Assembly (NCBI RefSeq): GCF_014784055.1
Contig: NZ_CP061813.1
Span: forward strand, 2,552,001-2,616,000
Source of the DNA: Polaribacter haliotis
GTDB lineage: Bacteria > Bacteroidota > Bacteroidia > Flavobacteriales > Flavobacteriaceae
Direction: 5' to 3'
DNA: 64,000 nucleotides
The position numbers and the translations under genes were made by a program. The notes beneath the pieces are model-generated. The model was not told the DNA's origin, did not search any database, and saw nothing but the letters and a program-made list of their open reading frames with translations. Positions 26,927 through 36,073 of this stretch are shown in pieces (position 1 is the stretch's first letter; each line of letters begins with the position of its first letter).

Positions 26927-28354
26927 ATGAAACAATACAAGAAAACAAAAATAGTAGCAACCCTAGGCCCTGCTACTGATACAAAAGAAATGCTTAAAGA
27001 CTTAGCTGTTGCAGGTGTAAATGTCTTTAGAATTAATTTCTCACATGCAGATTACGAGAATGTAAAGCAAAACGTAAAGAGAATTCGAGAAATTAACGAA
27101 GAAAACGGATTTAACGTTGCTATTTTAGCAGATTTACAAGGTCCTAAATTACGTGTTGGAGTAATGGAAGAAGATGTTATTTTAAATGACGGAGATCTTT
27201 TTACGTTTACTACAGAAAAATGCATTGGAACTAATAAAAAAGCATACATGACTTACCAACGTTTTCCAAAAGACGTAAAAGTTGGAGAACAAATTTTGGT
27301 AGATGATGGTAAATTATTATTTGAAGTTGTATCGACAGACAAAGACACAGAAGTTGTTGTAAAAACAATTGTTGGGGGAGCTTTAAAATCTAAAAAAGGA
27401 GTAAACTTACCTAATACAGCCATTTCTTTACCAGCTTTAACTAAAAAAGATATGGAAGATGCCGTTTTTGCATTGAGCTTAAATGTAGATTGGATGGCGC
27501 TATCTTTCGTAAGAACACCAGAAGATTTAAGAATGTTGCGTGATTTAATCGACGAACATTCCGATTATAGAGTTCCTGTAATTGCAAAAATCGAAAAGCC
27601 AGAAGCTGTAGAAAATATAGATTCTTTAATACCTTATTGTGATGGATTAATGGTTGCACGTGGAGATTTAGGAGTAGAAATTCCAATGCAAGAAGTTCCA
27701 TTGATTCAGAAAATGTTAGTTGAAAGAGCTAAAAAAGCAAGAATTCCTGTAATTATTGCAACCCAAATGATGGAAACAATGATCGATAACTCTGTGCCAA
27801 CAAGAGCAGAGGTTAACGATGTTGCGAACTCAATTATGGATGGTGCAGATGCAGTAATGCTTTCTGGAGAAACTTCTGTAGGGAAACATCCTTTACGAGT
27901 GATCCAAAAAATGAGAGAAATTATAGTAAGTGTAGAAAATTCGGAATTAATTAAAGTTCCACATGCAGCTCCACATATTAGAACGAACAGATTTATTACA
28001 AAAGCCGTTTGTCATCATGCAGCATTAATGGCAAATGATATTGAAGCTACAGCAATTTCTACATTAACAAATAGTGGTTATACAGCATTTCAAATTTCTG
28101 CTTGGAGACCACAATCTAAAATATTAGCATTTTCATCTGAGAGAAGAATTTTAGGAAAACTAAATTTACTTTGGGGAGTAAAAGCTTTTTATTATGATAA
28201 AAATTTAAGCACAGATGATACTGTTGTAGATATTAATAAAATATCGAAAGAAAAAGGATATGTTCAAGAAGGCGATTTAATGATTAACCTTACATCTATG
28301 CCAGTAGAAGCAAAAGGTATGGTTAATACATTAAGAGTTTCTGAAATTGACTAA
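26927..28354 (+). CDS. pyk: Pyruvate kinase
   Basis: 475 residues. The barrel begins KTKIVATLGPATD, and the active-site signature is VIAKIEKPEA followed by MVARGDLGVEIP and IIATQMMETMIDNSVPTRAE. A regulatory C-terminal domain follows. It converts PEP and ADP to pyruvate and ATP. It ends the acpP operon and is followed by a terminator. Confidence 0.97.
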   Translation: MKQYKKTKIVATLGPATDTKEMLKDLAVAGVNVFRINFSHADYENVKQNVKRIREINEENGFNVAILADLQGPKLRVGVMEEDVILNDGDLFTFTTEKCIGTNKKAYMTYQRFPKDVKVGEQILVDDGKLLFEVVSTDKDTEVVVKTIVGGALKSKKGVNLPNTAISLPALTKKDMEDAVFALSLNVDWMALSFVRTPEDLRMLRDLIDEHSDYRVPVIAKIEKPEAVENIDSLIPYCDGLMVARGDLGVEIPMQEVPLIQKMLVERAKKARIPVIIATQMMETMIDNSVPTRAEVNDVANSIMDGADAVMLSGETSVGKHPLRVIQKMREIIVSVENSELIKVPHAAPHIRTNRFITKAVCHHAALMANDIEATAISTLTNSGYTAFQISAWRPQSKILAFSSERRILGKLNLLWGVKAFYYDKNLSTDDTVVDINKISKEKGYVQEGDLMINLTSMPVEAKGMVNTLRVSEID

Positions 28355-28405
28355 ATTATGCTATTAATGTTACGTCTTGTAATGGCGTTAAAGTATAAAT
28401 AATTT

Positions 28406-28438
28406 AAAGGTAGTGATTTTATATCGCTACCTTTTTTT
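28406..28438 (+). terminator. Terminator after pyk
   Basis: AAAGGTAGTGAT pairs with ATCGCTACCTTT (one G-T pair), followed by a T-run. Confidence 0.85.
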
Positions 28439-28521
28439 GGTTTATTTAAATTCTCTTTTGTTTGTATACAAAAATAGAATTATTAAAGCCTTACAATTTT
28501 TCTAGAACAACCAAACTTTAC

Positions 28522-28554
28522 AAATAAAAAAAACCGATACTTTCGCATCGGTTT
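28522..28554 (-). terminator. Terminator of the M13 peptidase gene
   Basis: AACCGAT pairs with ATCGGTT. On the minus strand the stem is followed by a run of T. It lies about 60 bp after the peptidase stop. Confidence 0.75.
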
Positions 28555-28611
28555 TAAATATTTATTAGTACAAATCTCATAAAGAAAATTATACCATAAG
28601 AAATTATGTAG

Positions 28612-30687
28612 CTACCAGATTCTTACTCTTTCTTCTGGTTTTAAGTACATTTTATCTCCTTCTTTTACATCGAAAGCATCATAAAAAGCATCTACGTTTT
28701 TAAGAGGCATATAAGCTCTGTACATTCCTGGAGCATGTGTATTTGTCATAATCAAGTTTTTAAGAGCTTCATCACGCATTTTGGTTCTCCAAATAGTTCC
28801 CCAAGACATAAAGAAACGTTGTTCTGGAGTATAACCATCTATTTTCCCTGGTCTTCCATTCTTGTTTAAAAAGATTTGTAAACCTTCGTAAGCAGCTTGA
28901 ACTCCACCTAAATCTCCAATATTTTCTCCCAAAGTATATTCACCATTTAAGTGCATAGAATCGATTGCAATAATATCTGAATATTGTTTTACTAATTTCT
29001 TTCCTATTACCCCAAATTTTTCTGAATCTTCATCTGTCCACCAGTTTTTTAGATTTCCATCTCCATCGAAACGAGCACCAGAATCGTCGAAACTATGAGA
29101 AATTTCATGACCAATAACAGCTCCTATTCCACCATAATTTACAGCTTCATCTGCTTTATAATCGTAAAAAGGAGGTTGTAAAATTGCTGCAGGAAAAACA
29201 ATTTCATTATTTACAGGATTAAAGTATGCATTTACTGTTTGTGGAGACATACCCCATTCTGTTCTGTCTACTTCTTTTCCTAATTTCGCCATATTTTTAT
29301 TATAGTTCCATTTGGTAACATTAATTGCATTTTCGAAATAAGAACCACCTTCATCTAATCCTTTCACTTGCAATTTAGAATAATCTTTCCAAACATCTGG
29401 ATAGGCAATTTTAACGGTTAATTTGTGTAGTTTTTCTAATGCTTTTTCTTTAGTAACTTCACTCATCCAAGGTAATTGTGCAATTCTAGCTTCGAAACCT
29501 AACATTACATTGTCAATCATTTCTTCTGCTTTCTTTTTTGCTTCTGGTGGAAACATTTTTTCTACATATAACTTTCCTAAAGCTTCTCCAATTGCGCCAT
29601 TTAAGTTTCCTAAAGCACGCTCGTCTCTTGCACGTTGTTTTTTAGCACCACGCATTTCTTTTGCATAAAATTCCCAATTTGCAGTTTCTAAATCTGTAGA
29701 TAAAGAACTTAAAGAACTATTAATGGTATTCCAACGTAATAATAATTTAATATCTTCGACAGAACGATTTTGAAAAATATCGTTCATTGCTTTAAAATAT
29801 TTTGGATCTGTAACAATTACTCTGTCTAAATCTGCTACTCCAATTCCTGTTAAATGTGCTTTCCAATCGATTGCTGGAGCTAATTTTTGTAATTCTTCAA
29901 CAGACATTGGGTTGTACATTCTACGAGTATCTCTACTTTCTTCTTTGGTCATCATTGGTTCTGCCAAACTTTTTTCAAAAGCAACGATTGTAGCAGCATT
30001 CTTTTTAGCTGTTGCTACCTCATCACCAAATTCTTGTAACATTTTAGCTACAAATTCCTGATATTTTGCCAATTTATCTGCCACTTTTGCATCTACATAA
30101 TAATCTCTAGATAAACCAAGACCACCACCACTTAAATAACCAGCATATTCGCTACTGTTTTTTAAATCGTTAAAAACGCCAAAACCATAAAAACCTCCAC
30201 CACCATAAGGAGCCATATTTGTAATGTAGTTTTCTACGTCTTTCTTTGTTTTAATTTCATCTACTTTTGCTAAGAAAGGCATAACTGGTGCTTTACCTTG
30301 TTTATTTCTTGCAACAGTATCCATTATTGTTTGGTAATAATTTACTGCTTTTTCTTGATCGGAATCAATTTCATTTCCCTGAGCATCTTTTACTTTTGGG
30401 AAATCTTTTTCTTCAATTGCTTGATTTAAAATTTCTAAAACGTCTGCATCTGTTTTTTTACGAAGTTGGTTAAAACCTCCCCAAGAAGTTTGGTCATCTG
30501 GAATTTCTGTTTTATCCAGCCATGCTCCATTTACGTGTCTAAAGAAATCGTCTGTTGGTTTTACAGAAGTATCCATGTTTTCTAAAACGATTCCAGCAGA
30601 TCTTTCTTCTTTTTTATCATCTTTACACGCCACAAAAGCTAAAGAAGCAATTGCTGTCGTAAAAAGGACTTTTTTAATTGTTTTCAT
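28612..30687 (-). CDS. pepO: M13 family zinc metallopeptidase lipoprotein (PepO/neprilysin-like)
   Basis: A 691-residue lipoprotein with lipobox Cys21 (LAFVAC). The zinc motif HEISH lies near residue 526 (IGHEISHSFDDSG), and the third ligand is the Glu of ENIGDLGG near 589. The C-terminus ends in an Arg-Ile-Trp (VRIW), typical of the family. The N-terminal helical part matches Peptidase_M13_N. It cleaves peptides in the periplasm or at the surface. It follows the S9 peptidase gene on the same strand with a promoter in between. Confidence 0.95.
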   Translation of the reverse strand: MKTIKKVLFTTAIASLAFVACKDDKKEERSAGIVLENMDTSVKPTDDFFRHVNGAWLDKTEIPDDQTSWGGFNQLRKKTDADVLEILNQAIEEKDFPKVKDAQGNEIDSDQEKAVNYYQTIMDTVARNKQGKAPVMPFLAKVDEIKTKKDVENYITNMAPYGGGGFYGFGVFNDLKNSSEYAGYLSGGGLGLSRDYYVDAKVADKLAKYQEFVAKMLQEFGDEVATAKKNAATIVAFEKSLAEPMMTKEESRDTRRMYNPMSVEELQKLAPAIDWKAHLTGIGVADLDRVIVTDPKYFKAMNDIFQNRSVEDIKLLLRWNTINSSLSSLSTDLETANWEFYAKEMRGAKKQRARDERALGNLNGAIGEALGKLYVEKMFPPEAKKKAEEMIDNVMLGFEARIAQLPWMSEVTKEKALEKLHKLTVKIAYPDVWKDYSKLQVKGLDEGGSYFENAINVTKWNYNKNMAKLGKEVDRTEWGMSPQTVNAYFNPVNNEIVFPAAILQPPFYDYKADEAVNYGGIGAVIGHEISHSFDDSGARFDGDGNLKNWWTDEDSEKFGVIGKKLVKQYSDIIAIDSMHLNGEYTLGENIGDLGGVQAAYEGLQIFLNKNGRPGKIDGYTPEQRFFMSWGTIWRTKMRDEALKNLIMTNTHAPGMYRAYMPLKNVDAFYDAFDVKEGDKMYLKPEERVRIW

Positions 30688-30719
30688 ATATATGTATTTG
30701 ATTGTTTGAATATTAGTAA

Positions 30720-30727
30720 CAAAAGTA
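30720..30727 (-). promoter_or_regulatory. -7 element of the M13 peptidase gene
   Basis: On the minus strand this reads TACTTTTG (TAnnTTTG), 32 bp before the ATG. It lies in the 63-bp gap after the S9 gene, so the two peptidases may be transcribed separately. Confidence 0.5.
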
Positions 30728-30750
30728 AGAATTTGTTACAGTAATTAGTG

Positions 30751-32907
30751 TTAAGATTTTATTTTACTCTTTGGTGGATTTGGCAATTGCTCGAAACCCA
30801 TATTAAATAAGGTAAAACCAAAAATATCTGCATATTGTTCTATGGTTTTTGCAACAGGAGTTCCTGCTCCATGACCAGCATTTGTTTCTATTCTAATTAA
30901 AACAGGGTTTTCACCAGCTTGTTTTTCTTGTAATTCTGCTGCAAATTTAAAACTGTGTGCTGGTACAACTCTGTCATCATGATCACCAGTTGTTACTAAT
31001 GTTGATGGGTATTTTGTACCTTCTTTTACATTGTGTACTGGAGAGTATGCTTTTAAATAATCGAACATTTCTTTACTGTCGTTTGCAGTTCCATAATCGT
31101 AAGCCCAACCTGCGCCAGCTGTAAATGTGTGATAACGCAACATGTCTAAAACACCAACTGCTGGCAAAGCAACTTTCATTAAATCTGGTCTTTGCGTCAT
31201 TGTTGCTCCAACTAGTAAACCTCCATTGGAACCTCCTCTAATTGCTAAATAATCTGAAGAAGTATATTTTTCTGAAATTAAATATTCTGCAGCTGCAATA
31301 AAATCGTCAAAAACGTTTTGTTTTTTTAGCTGTGTTCCTGCATCGTGCCATTTTTTTCCATATTCTCCTCCTCCACGTAAATTAGGAACTGCATAAACGC
31401 CTCCTTGTTCCATCCAAACTGCGTTTGCAATGCTAAAACTTGGAGTTAAACTTACGTTGAAACCTCCATAACCATATAAAATCGTTGGGTTTTTTCCATT
31501 TAATTCTACCCCTTTTTTATGAGTAATAATCATTGGAACTTTTGTTCCATCTTTTGATTTGTAAAAAACTTGCTTACTTGTATAATTATCCGCATTAAAA
31601 GCAATCGATGGTTTCCAATAAGATTTATACGTTCCGCTTTTTGGATTGAATTTGTAAGAAGAACCAGGAGTGCTGTAATTTGTAAATGAAAAGTATAATT
31701 CTTTAGCGTCCGTTTTTCCACCAAGACCACCAGCAGAACCAACACCTGGTAATTTAACTTCTCTTATTAATTTTCCGTTGAAATCGTATTGTAAAATTTT
31801 AGAAACTGCATCTACCATATAATTTGCGAAGAAATAACCAGCACCAGAACTTAAACTCAATACATTTTCTGTTTCTGGAATAAAATCTTTCCAATTTTCT
31901 GGAGTTGGGTTTTTAGCATCTACAGTAACCACTCTTTTGTTTGGAGCATCTAAATTGGTAACTAAATACAATTTACTGTGGCTATTTTCTGCAACATAGG
32001 TATCACTTTTAACATTGTCTATAATGGTTATTAATTTGCTATTTGGTTTCATTAAATCCTTCAAAAATAATTTATTTCCAGAAGTTGAAACTGATGCAGA
32101 AATCACTAAATAATTATTATCCTCAGTTACATAACCACCCACATATCTATGTTTTTCTGAAGGTATTTCTCCAAAAATAACAGGATCATTTTTTTGTGAA
32201 GTCCCTAATTTGTGATAATATAATTTATGCTGATCGGTTTTCGCAGACAATTCACTTCCTTCTGGTTTATCATAAGAAGAGTAATAAAAACCTTCATTTT
32301 TGAACCAAGAAATTCCAGAGAATTTTACATCTACCAAGGTATCTTCTTTAATTTCTTTGGATGCTGCATCCATAATGATAATTTTTCTCCAATCAGAACC
32401 TCCTTCAGAAATTGCATATGCAGCAGTTTTTCCATCTTTAGAAAAACTTAAAGAACCTAAAGAAGTAGTTGCGTCTTCAGAAAAAGTATTTGGATCTAAA
32501 AAAACCTCGGGTTCTGAATCTCCTTTTTTACGATACACAACATATTGGTTCTGCAACCCATCATTCTTATAAAAATAGGTGTAATCTCCTTCTATAAAGG
32601 GTGTACCTACTTTTTCGTAGTTCCATAATTCCGATAATCTTTCTTTTAATTCTTCACGATATGGAATTTTACTTAAATAATCGAAAGTCACTTCGTTTTC
32701 TGCTTTTACCCAAGCTTCGGTTTCTTTACTTCTATCATCTTCTAACCACCTGTAATTATCTACAACTTCGGTTCCGAAAATAGTATCTATTACTGGGTTT
32801 TTTGTTGTTTTTGGATACGTCAATTTAATATCTGTAGTTTTAGTTTCAGTCTTGCAAGAAACAACAATTGCACTTGCAAAAAGAATAGGAATTAGTATTT
32901 TTTTCAT
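30751..32907 (-). CDS. Prolyl oligopeptidase family serine peptidase (S9A) lipoprotein
   Basis: 718 residues with lipobox Cys18 (IVVSC). An N-terminal beta-propeller covers roughly residues 100-440 (for example [12 protein letters not shown] at the start). The alpha/beta-hydrolase domain has Ser near 559 in [12 protein letters not shown], Asp near 645 in DHDDRVVP and His near 679 in NAGHGAG. It cuts short peptides after proline. It is exported, unlike many cytoplasmic family members. Confidence 0.94.
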   Translation of the reverse strand: MKKILIPILFASAIVVSCKTETKTTDIKLTYPKTTKNPVIDTIFGTEVVDNYRWLEDDRSKETEAWVKAENEVTFDYLSKIPYREELKERLSELWNYEKVGTPFIEGDYTYFYKNDGLQNQYVVYRKKGDSEPEVFLDPNTFSEDATTSLGSLSFSKDGKTAAYAISEGGSDWRKIIIMDAASKEIKEDTLVDVKFSGISWFKNEGFYYSSYDKPEGSELSAKTDQHKLYYHKLGTSQKNDPVIFGEIPSEKHRYVGGYVTEDNNYLVISASVSTSGNKLFLKDLMKPNSKLITIIDNVKSDTYVAENSHSKLYLVTNLDAPNKRVVTVDAKNPTPENWKDFIPETENVLSLSSGAGYFFANYMVDAVSKILQYDFNGKLIREVKLPGVGSAGGLGGKTDAKELYFSFTNYSTPGSSYKFNPKSGTYKSYWKPSIAFNADNYTSKQVFYKSKDGTKVPMIITHKKGVELNGKNPTILYGYGGFNVSLTPSFSIANAVWMEQGGVYAVPNLRGGGEYGKKWHDAGTQLKKQNVFDDFIAAAEYLISEKYTSSDYLAIRGGSNGGLLVGATMTQRPDLMKVALPAVGVLDMLRYHTFTAGAGWAYDYGTANDSKEMFDYLKAYSPVHNVKEGTKYPSTLVTTGDHDDRVVPAHSFKFAAELQEKQAGENPVLIRIETNAGHGAGTPVAKTIEQYADIFGFTLFNMGFEQLPNPPKSKIKS

Positions 32908-32932
32908 TTTGATTATTATTTGATCTTGAAAT

Positions 32933-32940
32933 CAAAATTA
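32933..32940 (-). promoter_or_regulatory. -7 element of the S9 peptidase gene
   Basis: The minus strand reads TAATTTTG (TAnnTTTG), 25 bp before the ATG. The -33 box is not obvious. Confidence 0.5.
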
Positions 32941-33049
32941 CAGTAAAGTTTTTTAGTTAAACAACTTATTTATAATAATTTAACAGATATTTAATTGTTT
33001 TAAAAATTGCTGAAAAGCTTTGTTGTAAGGAAAAAAGCTTTAAAACGAC

Positions 33050-33057
33050 TACTTTTG
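33050..33057 (+). promoter_or_regulatory. -7 element of the thioredoxin gene
   Basis: TACTTTTG matches TAnnTTTG. A TTG at 33023-33025 gives a 24-bp spacer. The leader to the ATG is about 65 nt. Confidence 0.5.
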
Positions 33058-33129
33058 CAGAATAATAGAAATGAATTCTTCAATATTTATTGAAGAGATA
33101 ATGAATTTTGACGAGGTCGAAAAAATTAA

Positions 33130-33495
33130 ATGATTATGACAGAAAATTTAACAAAAGAAACCTTCTTAAAAAAGGTTTTTAATTTTGAAGAAAACAAAGA
33201 GTGGAAATTTGAAGGAAAAAGACCAGCATTAATCGATTTTTATGCAGATTGGTGTGGACCATGTAAAGCATTATCCCCAGTTTTAGAGCAACTTTCAGAC
33301 GAATATGAAGGCAAAATAGATATTTATAAAATCGATACAGAAGCAGAACAAGAATTATCTGCGGCTTTCGGAATTAGAAGCATTCCTTCTATGTTATTTT
33401 GCCCTGCAGAAGGCGAACCACAAATGGCAAATGGTGCTTTACCAAAGGCAGATTTAGAAAGAATTATCGCTGAAGTTTTGAAAGTGACTAAATAA
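33130..33495 (+). CDS. Thioredoxin family protein
   Basis: 121 residues with the redox motif WCGPC at 41-45 (FYADWCGPCKALSP) and the cis-Pro in GIRSIPSMLF. There is no signal peptide, so this is a cytoplasmic disulfide reductase. An alternative ATG lies two codons downstream (33136). It stands alone, with its own promoter and a terminator at 33556-33590. Confidence 0.93.
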   Translation: MIMTENLTKETFLKKVFNFEENKEWKFEGKRPALIDFYADWCGPCKALSPVLEQLSDEYEGKIDIYKIDTEAEQELSAAFGIRSIPSMLFCPAEGEPQMANGALPKADLERIIAEVLKVTK

Positions 33496-33501
33496 TTATT
33501 T

Positions 33502-33528
33502 TGTCATTGCGAGATTCGAAACAATCTT
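33502..33528. repeat. TGTCATTGCGAG-type dispersed repeat
   Basis: TGTCATTGCGAGATTCGAAA followed by CAATCTT, just after the thioredoxin stop. It is a diverged relative of the TGTCATTTCGA repeats at 49365-49565. Confidence 0.5.
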
Positions 33529-33555
33529 ACTTTTTAATCGGAAGTAAATAATTTA

Positions 33556-33590
33556 AAAATCCTGAGAATTTATTTTCTTAGGATTTTTTT
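33556..33590 (+). terminator. Terminator after the thioredoxin gene
   Basis: AATCCTGAGAA pairs with TTCTTAGGATT (one G-T pair), followed by a T-run. Confidence 0.8.
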
Positions 33591-33634
33591 GTGAAAATAT
33601 TTTATACCTAAGAATTCTATGCATCAAAAAATTA

Positions 33635-33648
33635 TGTATATATTTACA
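33635..33648. promoter_or_regulatory. Possible PadR operator
   Basis: TGTATATATTTACA is an imperfect palindrome (TGTA-N6-TACA) directly before the padR start. PadR regulators often bind such sites in their own promoter. It is A+T-rich, so chance is possible. Confidence 0.25.
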
Positions 33649-33650
33649 AC

Positions 33651-33989
33651 ATGGGAAATCAGAAATTATACAAAGGTTCTTTACAAACCATTATTTTAAA
33701 GTTATTAGCAAGTAACGATAAAATGTATGGTTACGAAATTACGCAACATGTAAAGGAGCTTACAAAAGGCGAATTGCAAATTACAGAAGGTGCTTTGTAC
33801 CCAGCTTTGCACAAATTAGAAGCAGATGGTTTGTTAGATGTAGAGGTTGCAAAAGTAGGAAACAGACTTCGTAAATATTACAAATTAACCGAAAGTGGCA
33901 CCAAAGAAACCGCCAATAAGTTGGAAGAAATGCAAGAGTTTTTAAAAACGATGCAACGTTTGGTAAACCCTAAATTTAGTTTGGAGTAA
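33651..33989 (+). CDS. PadR family transcriptional regulator
   Basis: 112 residues. The winged helix contains YGYEITQHVKE, TEGALYPALHKLEADGLL and RKYYKLTESG, which are the PadR family marks. It is the short form without a large C-terminal domain. It binds DNA as a dimer and usually represses its own operon. Here it leads a run of three HAAS-like membrane genes and an ABC transporter. Confidence 0.93.
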   Translation: MGNQKLYKGSLQTIILKLLASNDKMYGYEITQHVKELTKGELQITEGALYPALHKLEADGLLDVEVAKVGNRLRKYYKLTESGTKETANKLEEMQEFLKTMQRLVNPKFSLE

Positions 33990-33990
33990 G

Positions 33991-34641
33991 ATGAAAAAGA
34001 ACTACGAAATAACAGAAAAGCAACTGACTTTTTTAAACGGTTATTTGCTTAAAAAATACCCAGATATTTCTGATGAAACCAGAATTGAGTTGGTAGATCA
34101 TTTAATATCAGATTTTGAAGCAACTACAGAAAATGGAAATTTATCTCAATATTTATCCAATGAATTGGGATTTATTAGGAAGTTTGTTTTTACAGATAGA
34201 AAAAAGTTTAAGTCTACTTATAGCAAAGAAACTTGGTTAAAATTTTCTAATTTTTTTACTGATTTAAAACTTTTACCTTTTTCTTTATTGATAATAATAG
34301 CGTTTTATTTTTTATCAGAAAATGTAAATAATAAAACTCTATATCTTGTTTTATTAATTTCACAAACTTTAGTTTTTGCAATATCTGTATTCTTTGGATC
34401 TATTAATAAAAAACAATTCAGAAAATTAGAAGAAGTACAATTTTTAGGTTCTGATATTTGGTTGCCTTTTTTATTAGTAAGTATACTTTCAGTTGAAGAA
34501 ATTAAAGATTTTATACTGTCATATAGTTTGCTTTTTACAGTTTATGCTTCATTTGTAATAATTTTTGGTTTAGCTGCTTTTATAGTAGTCAGAAAAAATA
34601 AAAAGCACATTTTAGAAAAATACAAACACTTGTTAAACTAA
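33991..34641 (+). CDS. HAAS-like membrane protein, copy 1
   Basis: 216 residues. The cytoplasmic N-terminal part (1-85) has TEKQLTFLNGYL and the motif IELVDHLISDFE. Four hydrophobic helices follow. The N-terminal LVDHL...D.E pattern matches the HAAS-type domain found next to PadR regulators. This copy is the most diverged of the three. It starts 1 bp after padR. The function is unknown; a link to PadR-controlled membrane signalling is inferred. Confidence 0.65.
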   Translation: MKKNYEITEKQLTFLNGYLLKKYPDISDETRIELVDHLISDFEATTENGNLSQYLSNELGFIRKFVFTDRKKFKSTYSKETWLKFSNFFTDLKLLPFSLLIIIAFYFLSENVNNKTLYLVLLISQTLVFAISVFFGSINKKQFRKLEEVQFLGSDIWLPFLLVSILSVEEIKDFILSYSLLFTVYASFVIIFGLAAFIVVRKNKKHILEKYKHLLN

Positions 34642-34645
34642 CGCC

Positions 34646-35320
34646 ATGGAATTAACAAAAAACCAAATACAATTTATAGACCATCGTTTAGAAAACGAAG
34701 GCGTAAAATATTGGGACATTCGCATAGAAATGTTAGATCATGTGGTTACAGATGTTGAGAAAAGAATAGAGTTAGGAGAAGGTTTTAAAGATGCAGTAAA
34801 TAATTCTTTTATTTTTTCTGGATGGAATGGTAGTTTTGACAGTTTAACAAAACAAAGATTATTTTCAATTAATAAAATTGTTAGAAAACAGTACTTCTTA
34901 AAAGTGAAAGATTTGTTTATAAAACCTACCTCTTTGTTGTTGATATTTTTATTTGTTTCTATTTACTATATGGTTTATAGCTTTGCAAGTTTAAGTGTTT
35001 TTAAAACAGTTACTTTAATCGTTTTATTTGCACCCATAACTCTTGGAGTTATTTTACATCTTTCAGAATTTTCTAAAACAGGGAAATCTGGCTATTTAAC
35101 TTACAGTACTTTTTATATTTTCTTTTCTTTTTTATTTTTAAATGCGGTTATTCAATTTGTAAAACCTGAGGGCATTATTCCTGTTTCAAAAGAAGCTCAT
35201 TTATTTGTTTGGTTTTCTGTTTCTGCATTAAATGCCATATTATCTTTTGCAGGTATTTTAGTTCATTTAGAAACCAGTAAAAAAATTAAAAACATCGAAT
35301 TAAAGTTGAAAAGTTTATGA
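34646..35320 (+). CDS. HAAS-like membrane protein, copy 2
   Basis: 224 residues with the same design as its neighbours: N-terminal NQIQFIDHRLENEG and IEMLDHVVTDVEKR, then four hydrophobic helices from about residue 95. It begins 4 bp after copy 1 and overlaps copy 3 by 4 bp, so the genes are translationally coupled. The function is unknown. Confidence 0.65.
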   Translation: MELTKNQIQFIDHRLENEGVKYWDIRIEMLDHVVTDVEKRIELGEGFKDAVNNSFIFSGWNGSFDSLTKQRLFSINKIVRKQYFLKVKDLFIKPTSLLLIFLFVSIYYMVYSFASLSVFKTVTLIVLFAPITLGVILHLSEFSKTGKSGYLTYSTFYIFFSFLFLNAVIQFVKPEGIIPVSKEAHLFVWFSVSALNAILSFAGILVHLETSKKIKNIELKLKSL

Positions 35321-36024
35321 AACTAACAAACACTCAAATAGACCAGCTTTACAAATTCACCAGAAAACACTACGTTTATTTTTACGATGTACAAACAGAA
35401 TTGGTAGATCATTTGGCCAATGATATAGAAAGCATCTGGAAAGAAAATCCGAATTTATCATTTGAAGAAGCAAGAGATAAATCATTCAAAAAATTCGGCA
35501 TTTTTGGTTTTATGGATGTTATTGAAGCCAAACAAAAACAAATGAATAAACGTTACAGAAAAATAATGTGGCGTTTTTTTAAAGAATGGTTTACAGTGCC
35601 TAAAATTGTAACTACAATAACTGTTTTTTTATCACTTTTCTTCGTTTTAAAAATACCATTTTCTGAATATGTTTTATTAGGTGCACTCTTTATTTTAGTT
35701 GTTTTCGATTTAATAAAACAGTCAATTGCAAGAAAAAAGCAAAAGAAAAAAGAAGTGAAGAAAGAGAAGATTTTCCTTTTAGAATCTATGATTTGCGAAA
35801 CAAGACAAGGTTTTTCCGCAATTACTTTTGTAAACATTTTCAACTTTGTAAATCTTACAAGAGTTAGTTTTAGTTCTTTGGAAAACCATTGGTTATTGCT
35901 AATTTCTTTTTCGGCAACTTTATTAATTATTCTATTTTATGTAACTGCTTATTTAATGCCACAGAAATCAGAAGAATTACTTATAGAAACCTATCCTGAA
36001 TATAAATTATCACAAAATTTGTAA
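35317..36024 (+). CDS. HAAS-like membrane protein, copy 3
   Basis: 235 residues. N-terminal NTQIDQLYKFTR and TELVDHLANDIES match the other two copies, followed by SFEEARDKSFKKFG and four hydrophobic helices with a Lys-rich loop (RKKQKKKEVKKEK). It overlaps copy 2 by 4 bp. The three are probably paralogues made by tandem duplication and then strong divergence. Confidence 0.65.
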   Translation: MKLTNTQIDQLYKFTRKHYVYFYDVQTELVDHLANDIESIWKENPNLSFEEARDKSFKKFGIFGFMDVIEAKQKQMNKRYRKIMWRFFKEWFTVPKIVTTITVFLSLFFVLKIPFSEYVLLGALFILVVFDLIKQSIARKKQKKKEVKKEKIFLLESMICETRQGFSAITFVNIFNFVNLTRVSFSSLENHWLLLISFSATLLIILFYVTAYLMPQKSEELLIETYPEYKLSQNL

Positions 36025-36073
36025 CATTTTTAATTTTACAACTACTTATTATCAATCAAACTAATTAAAACTT

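Noticed and set aside
28461..28472. Palindrome TTTGTATACAAA as an operator
   Set aside because: It lies between two convergent terminators with no promoter nearby and is short; chance is likely.
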